From: Pirellulales bacterium
Lineage (GTDB): Bacteria; Planctomycetota; Planctomycetia; Pirellulales; JAEUIK01
Direction of reading: 5' to 3'
DNA length: 56,594 nucleotides
Assembly (NCBI GenBank): GCA_019694435.1
Contig: JAIBBZ010000036.1
Location: 1 to 56,594 of the forward strand
Part shown: positions 8,191 through 17,205 of the stretch, piece by piece
How positions within the stretch are numbered: position 1 is the stretch's first letter
Layout: the number at the start of each line of letters is the position of its first letter
Made by a program: the position numbers and the translations under genes
The notes under the pieces: model-generated
The model's input: the letters and a program-made list of their open reading frames with translations, nothing else
Told to the model about the DNA's origin: nothing
Database searches by the model: none

Positions 8191-9366
8191 ATGGCACATC
8201 GCTCGCATCATCGCCGCACGCGTCGCAAGTTTGGTTTTGCCCGCCGCACGCGCCCCGGGGCCGCGCCGGGCAGCGTAGTGGTGAATCCCGAGTCGCAGGC
8301 GCCACTGGTCCAGGTGATGGCCTTTGGCCCGGCGGGCTGCCGCGAACTGCGGATCAACAAGATCGACGAAATTCGGCCGCTGCTCAACGAGTGGCCGGTC
8401 GTCTGGATCGACGTCGAGGGCCTGGGCGACGCTGACTTGATCCTCCGCCTCGGCGAATTGCTGAACCTGCACCACCTGGCCCTGGAAGACGTCGTCAACG
8501 TGCACCAGCGGGCCAAGGTCGAGGTCTACGGCGACCATCTGTTCATCGTGGCGCGGATGGTCGCGCAGTCCGAGCCTTTCGAGACCGAGCAGTTGAGCAT
8601 GTTTCTCGGCGAGCGGTTCGTGCTGACCTTGCAAGAGGAGCGGCCGGGCGATCCGTTCGACCCGGTTCGCGAACGTCTGCGGCGCAATCATGGCCGTCTG
8701 AGCACCAGCAGCCCGGGACAATTCGCCCACGCGTTGCTCGACGCGGTGGTCGACGCCTATTTTCCCTTGCTGGAGCGCTGCGGCGAACGGCTCGATGCGA
8801 TCGAGACCGACTTGCTGTCGCACGCCTGGGAATCGGCAATTACGAGCATCCATTCGATCAAAAGCGAGTTGCTGGGGATGCGGCGCGCGATTTGGCCCTT
8901 GCGCGAAGCGGTCAATTGCCTGCTCCGCGACCATAGCGAGTTTTTTGCTGCGGACACGCACCCCTATCTACGCGACCTGCACGATCACACGTTTCAGATC
9001 CTCGACCTGATCGACACCGGGCGGGAACTCGCCTCGGACCTGATGGACGTGTACCTCTCGACCGTCAGCAATCGCATGAACGAAGTGATGCGCGTGCTGA
9101 CGATCATCGCCACGGTGTTCATGCCGCTCACGTTTGTCGCCGGCATCTACGGCATGAACTTCAACACGCAGGCCTCTCCCTGGAACATGCCCGAGTTGAA
9201 CTGGTACCTCGGCTACCCCTTCTCGCTGTTGCTGATGTTCGGCGTGACGGGGGCGATGATGTACTTCTTCTATCGGAAGGGCTGGCTGCGCTCGCTGTCT
9301 CCCAAACCGCAGATGCCGGTCGCGAGTCGGCCCAAAAGTGGGGGGCAGGCCGGCGACGGGGGCTGA
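8191..9366 (+). CDS. corA: CorA-type divalent-cation (Mg2+/Co2+) transporter
   Basis: A 391-residue CorA-family channel. The large N-terminal cytoplasmic alpha/beta domain (VVWIDVEGLGDADLILRLG, then LALEDVVNVHQRAKVEVY) is followed by a long stalk helix region and two C-terminal membrane helices. The first helix ends in the signature FVAGIYGMNFN, the GMN selectivity motif of the family, and the second is FSLLLMFGVTGAMMYFFYRK with the basic C-terminal end. CorA works as a homopentamer in the inner membrane. The N-terminus has an additional Arg-rich stretch of about 25 residues (MAHRSHHRRTRRKFGFARRT) that is absent from short CorA proteins and would be cytosolic. Gene order gives no further hint of the substrate. 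Confidence 0.93.
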   Translation: MAHRSHHRRTRRKFGFARRTRPGAAPGSVVVNPESQAPLVQVMAFGPAGCRELRINKIDEIRPLLNEWPVVWIDVEGLGDADLILRLGELLNLHHLALEDVVNVHQRAKVEVYGDHLFIVARMVAQSEPFETEQLSMFLGERFVLTLQEERPGDPFDPVRERLRRNHGRLSTSSPGQFAHALLDAVVDAYFPLLERCGERLDAIETDLLSHAWESAITSIHSIKSELLGMRRAIWPLREAVNCLLRDHSEFFAADTHPYLRDLHDHTFQILDLIDTGRELASDLMDVYLSTVSNRMNEVMRVLTIIATVFMPLTFVAGIYGMNFNTQASPWNMPELNWYLGYPFSLLLMFGVTGAMMYFFYRKGWLRSLSPKPQMPVASRPKSGGQAGDGG

Positions 9367-9524
9367 CCCTTCGCAAGGCCCAGGCGGCTGGTGGAAAATT
9401 CTCTGGCGTTAGGGCGGAGTTAGCCCTACGTTAGCACCATCTCGGGGGAGTGACAGTTCTGTTGCTGCGCGATGCGTCAGCCTGCGCATCGCGTGCTGCA
9501 TGTCTCGCAGGCGGATGTTTGGCG

Positions 9525-12500
9525 ATGCGCAAAGCTCGAGCGGTGCGGTTGCGTTCCCAGCGAGGAAACCAGACGGCGGGCTACTCTCGAAGACTGCTGC
9601 AGGAACCGCTGGAAGACCGTCGTCTGTTGGCGTTTACGGTCAATCACACGCCCTATATCCAGCTCGGCAATGCCCCTCTGGAGGGCTATAACGCCGGGCT
9701 CGATCAAGCCGAGATCCTGTGGCAGACCACCGGCACGCAGGACACCGACGCCTTTACGGCCGAGTATCGCGCCACGGGCACCCTGCCCTGGAACGGCGCG
9801 GCGCTGAACACCCAGATCGTCACGGGCGTGGGCGGGCGCATCGTGCATTCGGCCACGTTCACGGGTCTGAGTTTCGACAGCGACTACGACTATCAGATTA
9901 CGCATCTGCGCGACGGCAGCCCGATTGCCGTCTACGCCAGTACGTTCCATACCCGGTTGAACACCAACACGGACGACAACTTCACGTTCGTGACCTACGG
10001 CGATTCCGCGTCGGGCGACCCGCCGACGAACTTCATTGCCGTCCAGAACCGGATCAACCAGATCGATCCGTCGTTCTCGTTGCTCCTGGGCGACAATGTC
10101 TACAGCTCGGGTACACATGCCGAATACGACCTGCGGCTCGACCCTTCGAAGAACGCCGCGCTGACCACGTACAACAAGAATCACGTCGACTATTTCGGGT
10201 TCGGCAATCACGACGTCGGTTACAACAGTGGTCAAGCAGCCCGTGAGAACTACTCGATGCCGATCCCGGTCGAAGGGGTCACCAGCCCCGCGGGGCTGAC
10301 CTTCGATGCCAACGTCGAAGCCGAGGAGAACTACTCCTTTGACTACGGCAACGTGCATTTTCTGACGTTCGACACGAACAACTGGACCAATACGACGGCG
10401 CTCAACAAGCAGCTCGATTGGGCCGTCGACGACATCACCGAGGCGAAGGCTCGGGCCGTACCGCCGCGCTGGATCATTGTTTTCGGCCACCATCCGATCG
10501 TCTCGCTCGGCGGTCACACGGAACACACGCCCGACGACTATTACTACGACCAGGTGGTCTCGCGCCTGGGGGCCAGCGGCGTGGGGGTCGATCTCCTGCT
10601 GTTCGGGCACTCGCACAACTATCAGCGCAGCTACCCGCTGACGGGCCACGTGGGCGCGGCGGCGACCTACGTTTTGGATGGCGACAACGACTATGCGAAG
10701 GGCGCCGGCCTGCCGCTGGTCGTACAAGGCACCGGCGGCGTCGACTTGGGATACGGCGCCAACGATGCGACGTTCGCGGGATCGCATCTGGCGAAGGCGC
10801 TCGACAGCAACACGACCAATCCGCTGCAGTACGGATTCGGGAAGATCGACGTCACGCCCAACCAACTCACCTATCGCTATATCAACACCCTGGGCCAGGT
10901 GCTGGATACGTTTACGATCACCGGCGGTCCCGACGTGACACCGCCATCGGCGACGGTCGCGGTGCCTCTCGACAACGGCGCCAGCGACTATGACCCGGCC
11001 GACGGCAAAGTGCGCGTGCAGGCTTCGCAGAGCACCTTCCAAATCGTCTTGAGCGACGTCGGGACCGGCGTCGACGATGCCACGGTCAGTGCGGCGGCAC
11101 TGACGATTCGCCGCGATGTGACCAACCTGGTTTCGCCCACCGACTACACCTTCAGTTACAACGCTGCCAACAACACGATCACGCTCACGCCGACCGGCGG
11201 CAGCTTTGGCACGGGCAACTACCAGGTCAAGCTGAATGCCAGCGGCCAAATCAAGGATCTGAACAACAACGTGATGGCGCTCACGACGCTGTCGGTGTTG
11301 ATCGATCCGACGGTGCCGAGCCAGGTGACGTTCCGCCAAGGCGAAAACAGCTATGCGGGCGCCAAAGACACGTACGTGCACGAGGACGACCCTGCCACCA
11401 ACCAGGGGAGCAACGCCAAGATCGTGTCGGACGGTGACGACGATCTCGGCACGGCCGAGACGCCGCCGCAGCGCGTGATGGGGTTGATTCGCTTCGACAA
11501 CACGTTCGATACGCCTGGCGGCGTGTCGCGCGGCGGCGGGCCGATTCCGGACGGCGCGAACATCGCCAACGCGAGCCTGATCCTCAAGACCGGATCGGCG
11601 GCCAATGACAACAGCGCCTCGACGTTCACGTTCCATCGGATGATCGCCACCTGGACCGAGGCGTCGACCTGGAACAGCCTGACCAGCGGCGTCTCCATCG
11701 ATGACGTCGAGGCCGTCTCGTCGCCGACCAATTTTATCGTGGGTCCGAACAGCCTGGGCGCGACCAACGTGATCGACGTGACCCCGGACGTGCAGGTCTG
11801 GTCCGACGACAATAGCCTCAGCACGCGCGGCTGGGTGATCTATCCGGCGCTGGGCACTGACGGCTGGCGGATCAATTCAAGCAACGCCGCGACCGTGGCC
11901 GATCGTCCGGCACTCGAGGTCATCTATGCTTTGGGGCCCTACGACCTGCAGCCGGGCGAGACCTACACGATCGGCGAAGGCGCAGTGCTGAACCTGGCTG
12001 GTTCGGCCCAGGGTGCGGGGACCTTGACCTACTCCTGGGACATCAACGGCGACGATGTCTTCACCGATGCCACGGGCGCGACGCCGACGGTGGCCTGGGC
12101 ACAATTGCTCGCGCTGGGTGTTGCCGACGGACCGGGAGACTATGCGATCCGGCTGCGCGTCGATGACGGGCTGGGCCATGTTTCGACAAGCGTCGCGGCG
12201 ATCCTGACGATCGTCAACACGCCGCCGACCGCCTCGGCGGGCGGGCCGTATGCGACCAATGAAGGCAGCGGTGTGGCGCTCTTGGCATCGGCCAGCGATC
12301 CGGCCGGCGCGGCCGATACGCTGACCTACAGTTGGGACGTCAACGGCGATCTGGTCTATGGCGACGCAACCGGGGTGAATCCGACGCTGACCTGGGGCCA
12401 GCTGGTCGCTTTGGGCATCACCGACGGAAATCCGGGCGCGGTGTACAACGTCCGCGTGCGGGTCGACGACGGCGACGGCGGCATGACGACCTCGGCGCCG

Positions 12501-13520
12501 ACGACGCTGACGATTCAAAACCTTTCCCCGACGGCGGCGATCAGCGCGGCCGTATTGGCTCAATTTCGCGGCGAAACGGTCAGCTACACGCTCACGGCAG
12601 CCGATCCGTCGGCCGCCGATCAGGCCGGCAGCTTCACCTGGGACATCGACTGGGACAACAACGGCACCTGGGATCAGAGCGTCTCTGGACCCAGCGGCAC
12701 GCTGGTTACGCACAGCTATCCCACGACGGGCGCGCGGACGGTTGCCGTACGGGCGACCGACGACGACGGCGGCACGGGAGCCGCTGCCACGCTCCCGGGC
12801 ATTAACGTCTCGAAATATGTCGCGCGATTCAACGGAACGAACACCGATCTTCTCTGGGGCGGCACGCCGGGCTTCGACGCTGTGTTCTTCTTCGGTTCTG
12901 GCAGCTCGATCACAATCTTGACGCAATTCGAGAACTCGGTGTTAGCCTATGCGACCGCCGTGATTCCGGGAATCACAGGGCGGATCAAGGCCTACGGCCA
13001 CGACAGCCTCGACGTGATCAGCGCCGAGTTCATTGGCATTCGAGTGGTGGAGCTATACGGCGGCAACGGCGACGACGCCCTCTATGGCGGCAATCGCGGC
13101 GACTGGCTTTACGGCGGCCAGGGCAACGACCTCTTGGTCGGCGGCACGCAGGGCACCGACCTGGGCGACCGGCTCTTCGGCGAGGACGGCCACGACGTGC
13201 TGTTCGGCTACAAGGGTGCCGACACGCTCGACGGCGGCAGCGGCGAAGACTTGCTGATCGCCGACAATTACAACTTCGGCGACGACCTTTACGGGTACGT
13301 CGGCGGCACGCAAGGCGTCTGGACCGACGGCAGCGCGTACAACGACCGGATCGCATCGCTGTTGTTCGACACGCTGTTGCCGACCGAGACCATCATCAGC
13401 GACGGCGCCGTCGATCGCCTGATCGGCGGGGCCGATTCGGACTGGTTCTTCTACACCTTCTTCCAGGACCTGGTCAGCGACCACCAGGTCGGCGAAGAAG
13501 AAACGGACGCCGATCCGTGA
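9525..13520 (+). CDS. Secreted LEPR-XLL multidomain protein with metallophosphatase, DNRLRE, PKD-like and RTX-like repeats
   Basis: A 1331-residue extracellular protein. Residues 25-37 (LQEPLEDRRLLAF) match the LEPR-XLL signature found at the N-terminus of large planctomycete surface proteins. Next comes a fibronectin-like region and a calcineurin-like phosphatase domain of purple-acid-phosphatase type: VTYGDSASGD, LLLGDNVYSSG, FGFGNHDVG, VFGHHPIVS and LFGHSHNYQRSYP supply the metal ligands. After this are an SbsA-like Ig region (starting TPPSATVAV), a DNRLRE domain (DTYVHEDDPATNQGSNAKI, with the LIRFDN strand), three PKD-type segments with YSWDINGDD/YSWDVNGD/FTWDIDWDNN, and a C-terminal run of RTX-like calcium-binding nonapeptides (GGNGDDALYGGNRGDWLYGG). 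I place the start at 9525, after GGCGG; starts further upstream (9450) would put a Cys/Ala-rich stretch in front. The role may be phosphate release at the cell surface; only the catalytic domain supports that. Confidence 0.85.
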   Translation: MRKARAVRLRSQRGNQTAGYSRRLLQEPLEDRRLLAFTVNHTPYIQLGNAPLEGYNAGLDQAEILWQTTGTQDTDAFTAEYRATGTLPWNGAALNTQIVTGVGGRIVHSATFTGLSFDSDYDYQITHLRDGSPIAVYASTFHTRLNTNTDDNFTFVTYGDSASGDPPTNFIAVQNRINQIDPSFSLLLGDNVYSSGTHAEYDLRLDPSKNAALTTYNKNHVDYFGFGNHDVGYNSGQAARENYSMPIPVEGVTSPAGLTFDANVEAEENYSFDYGNVHFLTFDTNNWTNTTALNKQLDWAVDDITEAKARAVPPRWIIVFGHHPIVSLGGHTEHTPDDYYYDQVVSRLGASGVGVDLLLFGHSHNYQRSYPLTGHVGAAATYVLDGDNDYAKGAGLPLVVQGTGGVDLGYGANDATFAGSHLAKALDSNTTNPLQYGFGKIDVTPNQLTYRYINTLGQVLDTFTITGGPDVTPPSATVAVPLDNGASDYDPADGKVRVQASQSTFQIVLSDVGTGVDDATVSAAALTIRRDVTNLVSPTDYTFSYNAANNTITLTPTGGSFGTGNYQVKLNASGQIKDLNNNVMALTTLSVLIDPTVPSQVTFRQGENSYAGAKDTYVHEDDPATNQGSNAKIVSDGDDDLGTAETPPQRVMGLIRFDNTFDTPGGVSRGGGPIPDGANIANASLILKTGSAANDNSASTFTFHRMIATWTEASTWNSLTSGVSIDDVEAVSSPTNFIVGPNSLGATNVIDVTPDVQVWSDDNSLSTRGWVIYPALGTDGWRINSSNAATVADRPALEVIYALGPYDLQPGETYTIGEGAVLNLAGSAQGAGTLTYSWDINGDDVFTDATGATPTVAWAQLLALGVADGPGDYAIRLRVDDGLGHVSTSVAAILTIVNTPPTASAGGPYATNEGSGVALLASASDPAGAADTLTYSWDVNGDLVYGDATGVNPTLTWGQLVALGITDGNPGAVYNVRVRVDDGDGGMTTSAPTTLTIQNLSPTAAISAAVLAQFRGETVSYTLTAADPSAADQAGSFTWDIDWDNNGTWDQSVSGPSGTLVTHSYPTTGARTVAVRATDDDGGTGAAATLPGINVSKYVARFNGTNTDLLWGGTPGFDAVFFFGSGSSITILTQFENSVLAYATAVIPGITGRIKAYGHDSLDVISAEFIGIRVVELYGGNGDDALYGGNRGDWLYGGQGNDLLVGGTQGTDLGDRLFGEDGHDVLFGYKGADTLDGGSGEDLLIADNYNFGDDLYGYVGGTQGVWTDGSAYNDRIASLLFDTLLPTETIISDGAVDRLIGGADSDWFFYTFFQDLVSDHQVGEEETDADP

Positions 13521-13599
13521 GCTAACCGCTGGAAGGCAGGTAAACAGCGCGGTTCTGCGTGGCAGGGCAACTCGTCTCGTCGTGATTGGGGACGTGCGG

Positions 13600-13654
13600 T
13601 ATAATCTGGTCACGTTCTGCGCCCCCTCCCCTGGCCGTGTGCCGGCGGGGGCGC
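13600..13654 (+). other. TATAAT hexamer followed by a stem-loop in the 5' leader of the amidoligase cluster
   Basis: TATAAT at 13600-13605 resembles a -10 element, although no good -35 sits 16-18 bases upstream. It is followed by GCGCCCCC (13619-13626) and its complement GGGGGCGC (13647-13654), an 8-bp GC stem with a 20-base loop. No T-run follows, so it is not a canonical terminator; it may be leader structure or the end of the preceding transcript. Confidence 0.3.
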
Positions 13655-13730
13655 ACGGCGCCGGCGGCGCGACACGGAGTGTCTGTGGCCACCAGCGCGG
13701 CGAGATTCTGCTGGGCCTTGCGACAACGGA

Positions 13731-14483
13731 TTGAGCGTGCAGACGCGACTCTCGGTTGAAATTCTTCCACAGCCCGATGACTACACGTGCGGGCCTACCT
13801 GCTTGCACGCGATCTATCGCTATTTCGGCGAATCGATCGAGTTGCAGCAGGTGATCGGCGAGGTGCAGGTCGTCGAAGGGGGCGGGACGTTGGCCGTGCT
13901 GCTGGGGTGTCACGCCTTGGCTCGGGGCTATAGCGCCACGCTCTACACCTACGACCTGCAGGTCTTCGACCCGACATGGTTTCAGGCGGGCCCGGTTTCT
14001 CTGCCGCAGCGGTTGCGGGCCCAAAAGGAAGTCAAGCAGAGTCAGAAATTCCACATGGCGACCGACGCCTATTTGGAGTTTATCGACCGGGGTGGGCGGC
14101 TGAAATTCGAGGACCTGACGCCGGCCCTGCTACGCAAATACCTCGTGCGTTCGATCCCGATCCTGACGGGCCTGAGCGCGACGTTCCTGCACCGCAGCCC
14201 GCGCGAGTTCGGACCCGAAGGCATTCCCGACGACGTGCGCGGCGAGCCGACGGGGCACTTCGTCGTGCTGTGTGGCTACGACAAGGACGCCCGGGAAGTG
14301 CTCGTGGCGGACCCGTTGCAACTGACACCGCATTCCGATTCCCATCTTTATCATGTCAGCATCGAGCGCGTCATCGGTGCCATTCTGCTGGGCATCGTGA
14401 CCTACGACGCGAATTTCCTGATCATTGAGCCTCGCCGATCCGCGGCCGGGGTCGAGCATGCCGCCGCTGATCGTCGTCAATAA
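13731..14483 (+). CDS. Peptidase C39-like (papain-fold) cysteine peptidase of the RimK/GCS2 cluster
   Basis: A 250-residue soluble protein with a papain-like catalytic triad: DDYTCGPTCLHAIY (nucleophile Cys20), GHFVVLCGYDK (His176) and LVADPLQ (Asp194). This is the arrangement of C39/transglutaminase-like peptidases, here without the ABC transporter that accompanies bacteriocin C39 domains and without a signal peptide. The start is either TTG at 13731 or GTG at 13737; there is no strong ribosome-binding site. The 3' end overlaps the RimK-like gene by 26 bases, so the two are co-translated. In this context it may cleave or trim a peptide made by the ligases next to it, or act in reverse as an amide-forming enzyme. 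The cytosolic location, triad and linkage are seen; the substrate is unknown. Confidence 0.75.
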   Translation: MSVQTRLSVEILPQPDDYTCGPTCLHAIYRYFGESIELQQVIGEVQVVEGGGTLAVLLGCHALARGYSATLYTYDLQVFDPTWFQAGPVSLPQRLRAQKEVKQSQKFHMATDAYLEFIDRGGRLKFEDLTPALLRKYLVRSIPILTGLSATFLHRSPREFGPEGIPDDVRGEPTGHFVVLCGYDKDAREVLVADPLQLTPHSDSHLYHVSIERVIGAILLGIVTYDANFLIIEPRRSAAGVEHAAADRRQ

Positions 14484-15921
14484 TCCCAAGGAGTGGACCC
14501 TGCAGATGCCCGGCGTCGACGTGATCGATGCCCGGAGCTATCTGGCGCGGGCCGATTTCGGCGAGTTGAAGGGCGTGAAGCTGTTCAACCTTTGCCGTTC
14601 GTACCGCTACCAGAGCATCGGCTATTACGTGACGCTGCTGGCCACGGCCCGGGGACATAAGCCGGTTCCGAACATCACCACGATCCAGGACATGAAATCG
14701 CAGACCGTCGTGCGATTCGTGTCCGAAGATCTGGAATCGCTGATCCAGCAGGCCCTTGCGCCGGTCCACTCGGAACAGTTCACTCTGAGCGTGTACTTTG
14801 GCCGCAACGTCGCTCGGCGCTATAACCGCCTGAGCCTGGAGCTGTTCAACCTGTTCCAGGCGCCGTTGCTCCGGGCGCAATTCGTGCGCAACGGCAAGTG
14901 GCAGTTGCGCCAGATCGGGCCGATCCCGGTGGGCGATATTCCGCCGCAGCATCGAGACTTTGTCGAGGAGTCGGCCGCGGCCTATTTTGCCGGGCGCCGC
15001 ACCGCGTCGCGCAAGCGGGTGCCTGTGAAATACGAGCTGGCCATCTTGGCGAATCCCGAGGAGGAACTGGCGCCCTCGAACGAGCGGGCGCTCGCGCGGT
15101 TCGCCAAGGCGGCCGAGACGCTCGGCCTGAACCCGGAGCGGGTGACGCAAGACGACTATGCCCGGATCGCCGAGTTCGACGCGCTGTTTATTCGCGAGAC
15201 CACGGCTGTCAATCATCACACGTACCGCTTCGCCCGCCGCGCCGCGATCGAAGGGCTCGTCGTCGTCGACGACCCGGAGTCGATCCTCAAGTGTACGAAC
15301 AAGGTCTACCTCGCCGAGCTGCTGTCGCGGCACAAGGTGCCGATTCCGCGCACCGTGCTGCTGCACAAAGAAAACCTCGAGGCGGTCGGACGAGAGCTGG
15401 GGTTCCCCTGTGTGCTCAAACAGCCCGACTCGGCGTTTTCGCAGGGAGTGCTCAAGGTCGAAAACGCCGACGAATTCGCCGCGGAAGTCGAAGGGTTGTT
15501 GGCCCGGTCCGAGCTGATCATCGCACAGGAATTCCTGCCGACGACGTTCGATTGGCGCATCGGTGTGTTCGACCGGCAACTGCTCTACGCCTGCAAATAC
15601 CACATGGTGCCGAAGCACTGGCAGATCACCCAGCAGGACGGCGCGCGGCGGCGCTATGGCAAGTGTGAGACACTTCCGCTCGACGAGGTACCGCCGCAGG
15701 TGCTGCGGGCAGCGCAACGCGCCGCCAACCTGATCGGCAGCGGCCTCTACGGCGTCGACGTCAAGCAACTTGGCCGCCGCGCCTGCGTCATCGAGGTCAA
15801 CGACAATCCAAACATCGACGCGGGCGTCGAAGACCGCATCCTGGGCCAGGAGCTGTACGAGCGGATCATGCGCGTGTTTCTGCAGCGGATCGAACAACGC
15901 AAAGCAGGGAAACAATCATGA
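14458..15921 (+). CDS. RimK-like ATP-grasp amidoligase with RLAN-type N-terminal domain
   Basis: A 487-residue protein. The first 200 residues (PLIVVNNPKEWTLQMPGVDV and the SYRYQSIGYYVTLLATARGH stretch) match what is called the RimK-like ATP-grasp N-terminal (RLAN) domain. The C-terminal half is an ATP-grasp ligase: PRTVLLHKEN, FPCVLKQPDSAFSQGV (ATP-binding Lys and flexible loop), ELIIAQEFLPTTFDWRIGV and the Mg-binding ending YGVDVKQLGRRACVIEVNDN. RimK relatives add glutamate or similar amino acids to carboxyl groups through an acylphosphate. The ATG at 14458 is preferred over TTG 14425. The 3' end overlaps the GCS2 gene by ATGA, indicating a tight three-gene unit. The standard ribosomal RimK role (S6 modification) is not supported because the N-terminus differs. 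The acceptor is unknown. Confidence 0.85.
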   Translation: MPPLIVVNNPKEWTLQMPGVDVIDARSYLARADFGELKGVKLFNLCRSYRYQSIGYYVTLLATARGHKPVPNITTIQDMKSQTVVRFVSEDLESLIQQALAPVHSEQFTLSVYFGRNVARRYNRLSLELFNLFQAPLLRAQFVRNGKWQLRQIGPIPVGDIPPQHRDFVEESAAAYFAGRRTASRKRVPVKYELAILANPEEELAPSNERALARFAKAAETLGLNPERVTQDDYARIAEFDALFIRETTAVNHHTYRFARRAAIEGLVVVDDPESILKCTNKVYLAELLSRHKVPIPRTVLLHKENLEAVGRELGFPCVLKQPDSAFSQGVLKVENADEFAAEVEGLLARSELIIAQEFLPTTFDWRIGVFDRQLLYACKYHMVPKHWQITQQDGARRRYGKCETLPLDEVPPQVLRAAQRAANLIGSGLYGVDVKQLGRRACVIEVNDNPNIDAGVEDRILGQELYERIMRVFLQRIEQRKAGKQS

Positions 15922-17165
15922 CCACGCGCACGCTGGGCTTGTTCGAGGCCTACGGCGTCGAAATCGAATACATGCTGGTCGATGCGCGCACGCTCGACGT
16001 GTTGCCGGCGACCGATCGGGTCATCGCTGCCGAGGCCGGGGAGATTACCTCCGAACATGACGCTGGAGCGCTGGCCTGGTCGAACGAGCTGGCGCTGCAC
16101 GTAATCGAGCTCAAGACGAGCGAACCGTCCCGGTCGCTCGTCGGTCTCGATCAGGTCTTTCACGAGCATGTCCGGCGCATCAACGCGCATCTGGCCACGC
16201 TCGGCGGGCGCTTGATGCCCACGGCGATGCATCCGTGGATGGATCCGTGGCGCGAAATGCGGCTCTGGCCGCACGAATACAACGAGGTCTTCGCCGCATT
16301 TGACCGGATCTTCGACTGCCGTGGGCACGGCTGGGCCAACCTACAGAGCGTGCATTTGAACTTGCCATTCGCCGACGACGCGGAGTTCGCGCGGCTGCAC
16401 GCGGCTGTGCGGCTGGTGCTGCCGCTGCTGCCGGCCCTGGCGGCGTCGAGTCCGCTGGTCGCCGGTCAGGCGACCGGTCGCCTGGACGAGCGGCTCGAGG
16501 TCTATCGCGGCAACGCCCGCAAGATCCCCTCGATCGCCGGCGCGATCGTGCCCGAGGCCGTGTTCAGCCAGGCCGATTACGAAGCGGAGATCTTCGCGCC
16601 GATGTACCGCGAGATTGCCCCGCACGACGCGGCAGGCACTCTGCAGCACGAATGGCTCAACAGCCGCGGCGCGATCGCCCGGTTCGAGCGCAACACGATC
16701 GAGATTCGCGTGATCGACGCGCAGGAGGCGCCGTGCATGGATCTGGCGATCGTCGGGGCCGCGGCCGGGCTGGTACGGCTGCTGGTCGAGGAGGTGAACA
16801 GCCCTTTGGCCCGCCAGCAGGCCTGGTCGCACGAGCCGCTCGCCGCGTTGCTCGGCGCAACGATCATACAGGCCGACGCAGCGATCATCGACGAAGGCGA
16901 CTACCTGGAAACGCTGGGCATTCACGCTGCCGGCGGTATGACGGCCGGCGATGCCTGGCGGAAAATCGTCGAGCAGTTGCGGCGGCAGCCCGGCTGGAAC
17001 GCGGCCTGGGATGTGCCTTTGTCGGTCCTGCTCGAGCAAGGCCCCCTGGCGCGGCGCATCCTCGCTGCCACCGGTTCGAATCCTTCGCGCGCGCGGCTCC
17101 AAGCAGTGTATGGTGAGCTCTGCGAGTGCCTGCAGACCAATCGGCCCTTTGCAGGGTGCGACTGA
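15918..17165 (+). CDS. Glutamate-cysteine ligase family (GCS2) carboxylate-amine ligase
   Basis: A 415-residue ligase of the GCS2/GshA-like fold. The ATP-Mg site begins with YGVEIEYMLVD (metal-binding Glu residues), followed by HVIELKTSEPSRSL, the GGRLMPTAMHPW strand and the SVHLNLPFADD strand. The second half has IEIRVIDAQEAPCMDLAIV, corresponding to the conserved Arg/Glu strand of the family. Classic members join glutamate to cysteine; GCS2 paralogs found beside RimK-like genes are thought to use other amines. The start overlaps the upstream stop by ATGA and has AGGGA 7 bases before it. It lies directly before galE, separated by 40 bases. The pairing of two different amidoligases and a peptidase suggests stepwise synthesis of a small peptide or peptide-modified cofactor. 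The substrate remains unassigned. Confidence 0.85.
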   Translation: MTTRTLGLFEAYGVEIEYMLVDARTLDVLPATDRVIAAEAGEITSEHDAGALAWSNELALHVIELKTSEPSRSLVGLDQVFHEHVRRINAHLATLGGRLMPTAMHPWMDPWREMRLWPHEYNEVFAAFDRIFDCRGHGWANLQSVHLNLPFADDAEFARLHAAVRLVLPLLPALAASSPLVAGQATGRLDERLEVYRGNARKIPSIAGAIVPEAVFSQADYEAEIFAPMYREIAPHDAAGTLQHEWLNSRGAIARFERNTIEIRVIDAQEAPCMDLAIVGAAAGLVRLLVEEVNSPLARQQAWSHEPLAALLGATIIQADAAIIDEGDYLETLGIHAAGGMTAGDAWRKIVEQLRRQPGWNAAWDVPLSVLLEQGPLARRILAATGSNPSRARLQAVYGELCECLQTNRPFAGCD

Positions 17166-17205
17166 GGCCCCTGCCCTGTTCGCGCCGCCAGCCGGGAGCG
17201 ATGTT

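Noticed and set aside
9410..9428. TAGGGC/GCCCTA inverted repeat after corA
   Set aside because: Only a 6-bp stem with no T-run; GTTAG occurs three times nearby but without regular spacing, so a terminator or repeat call is not justified.
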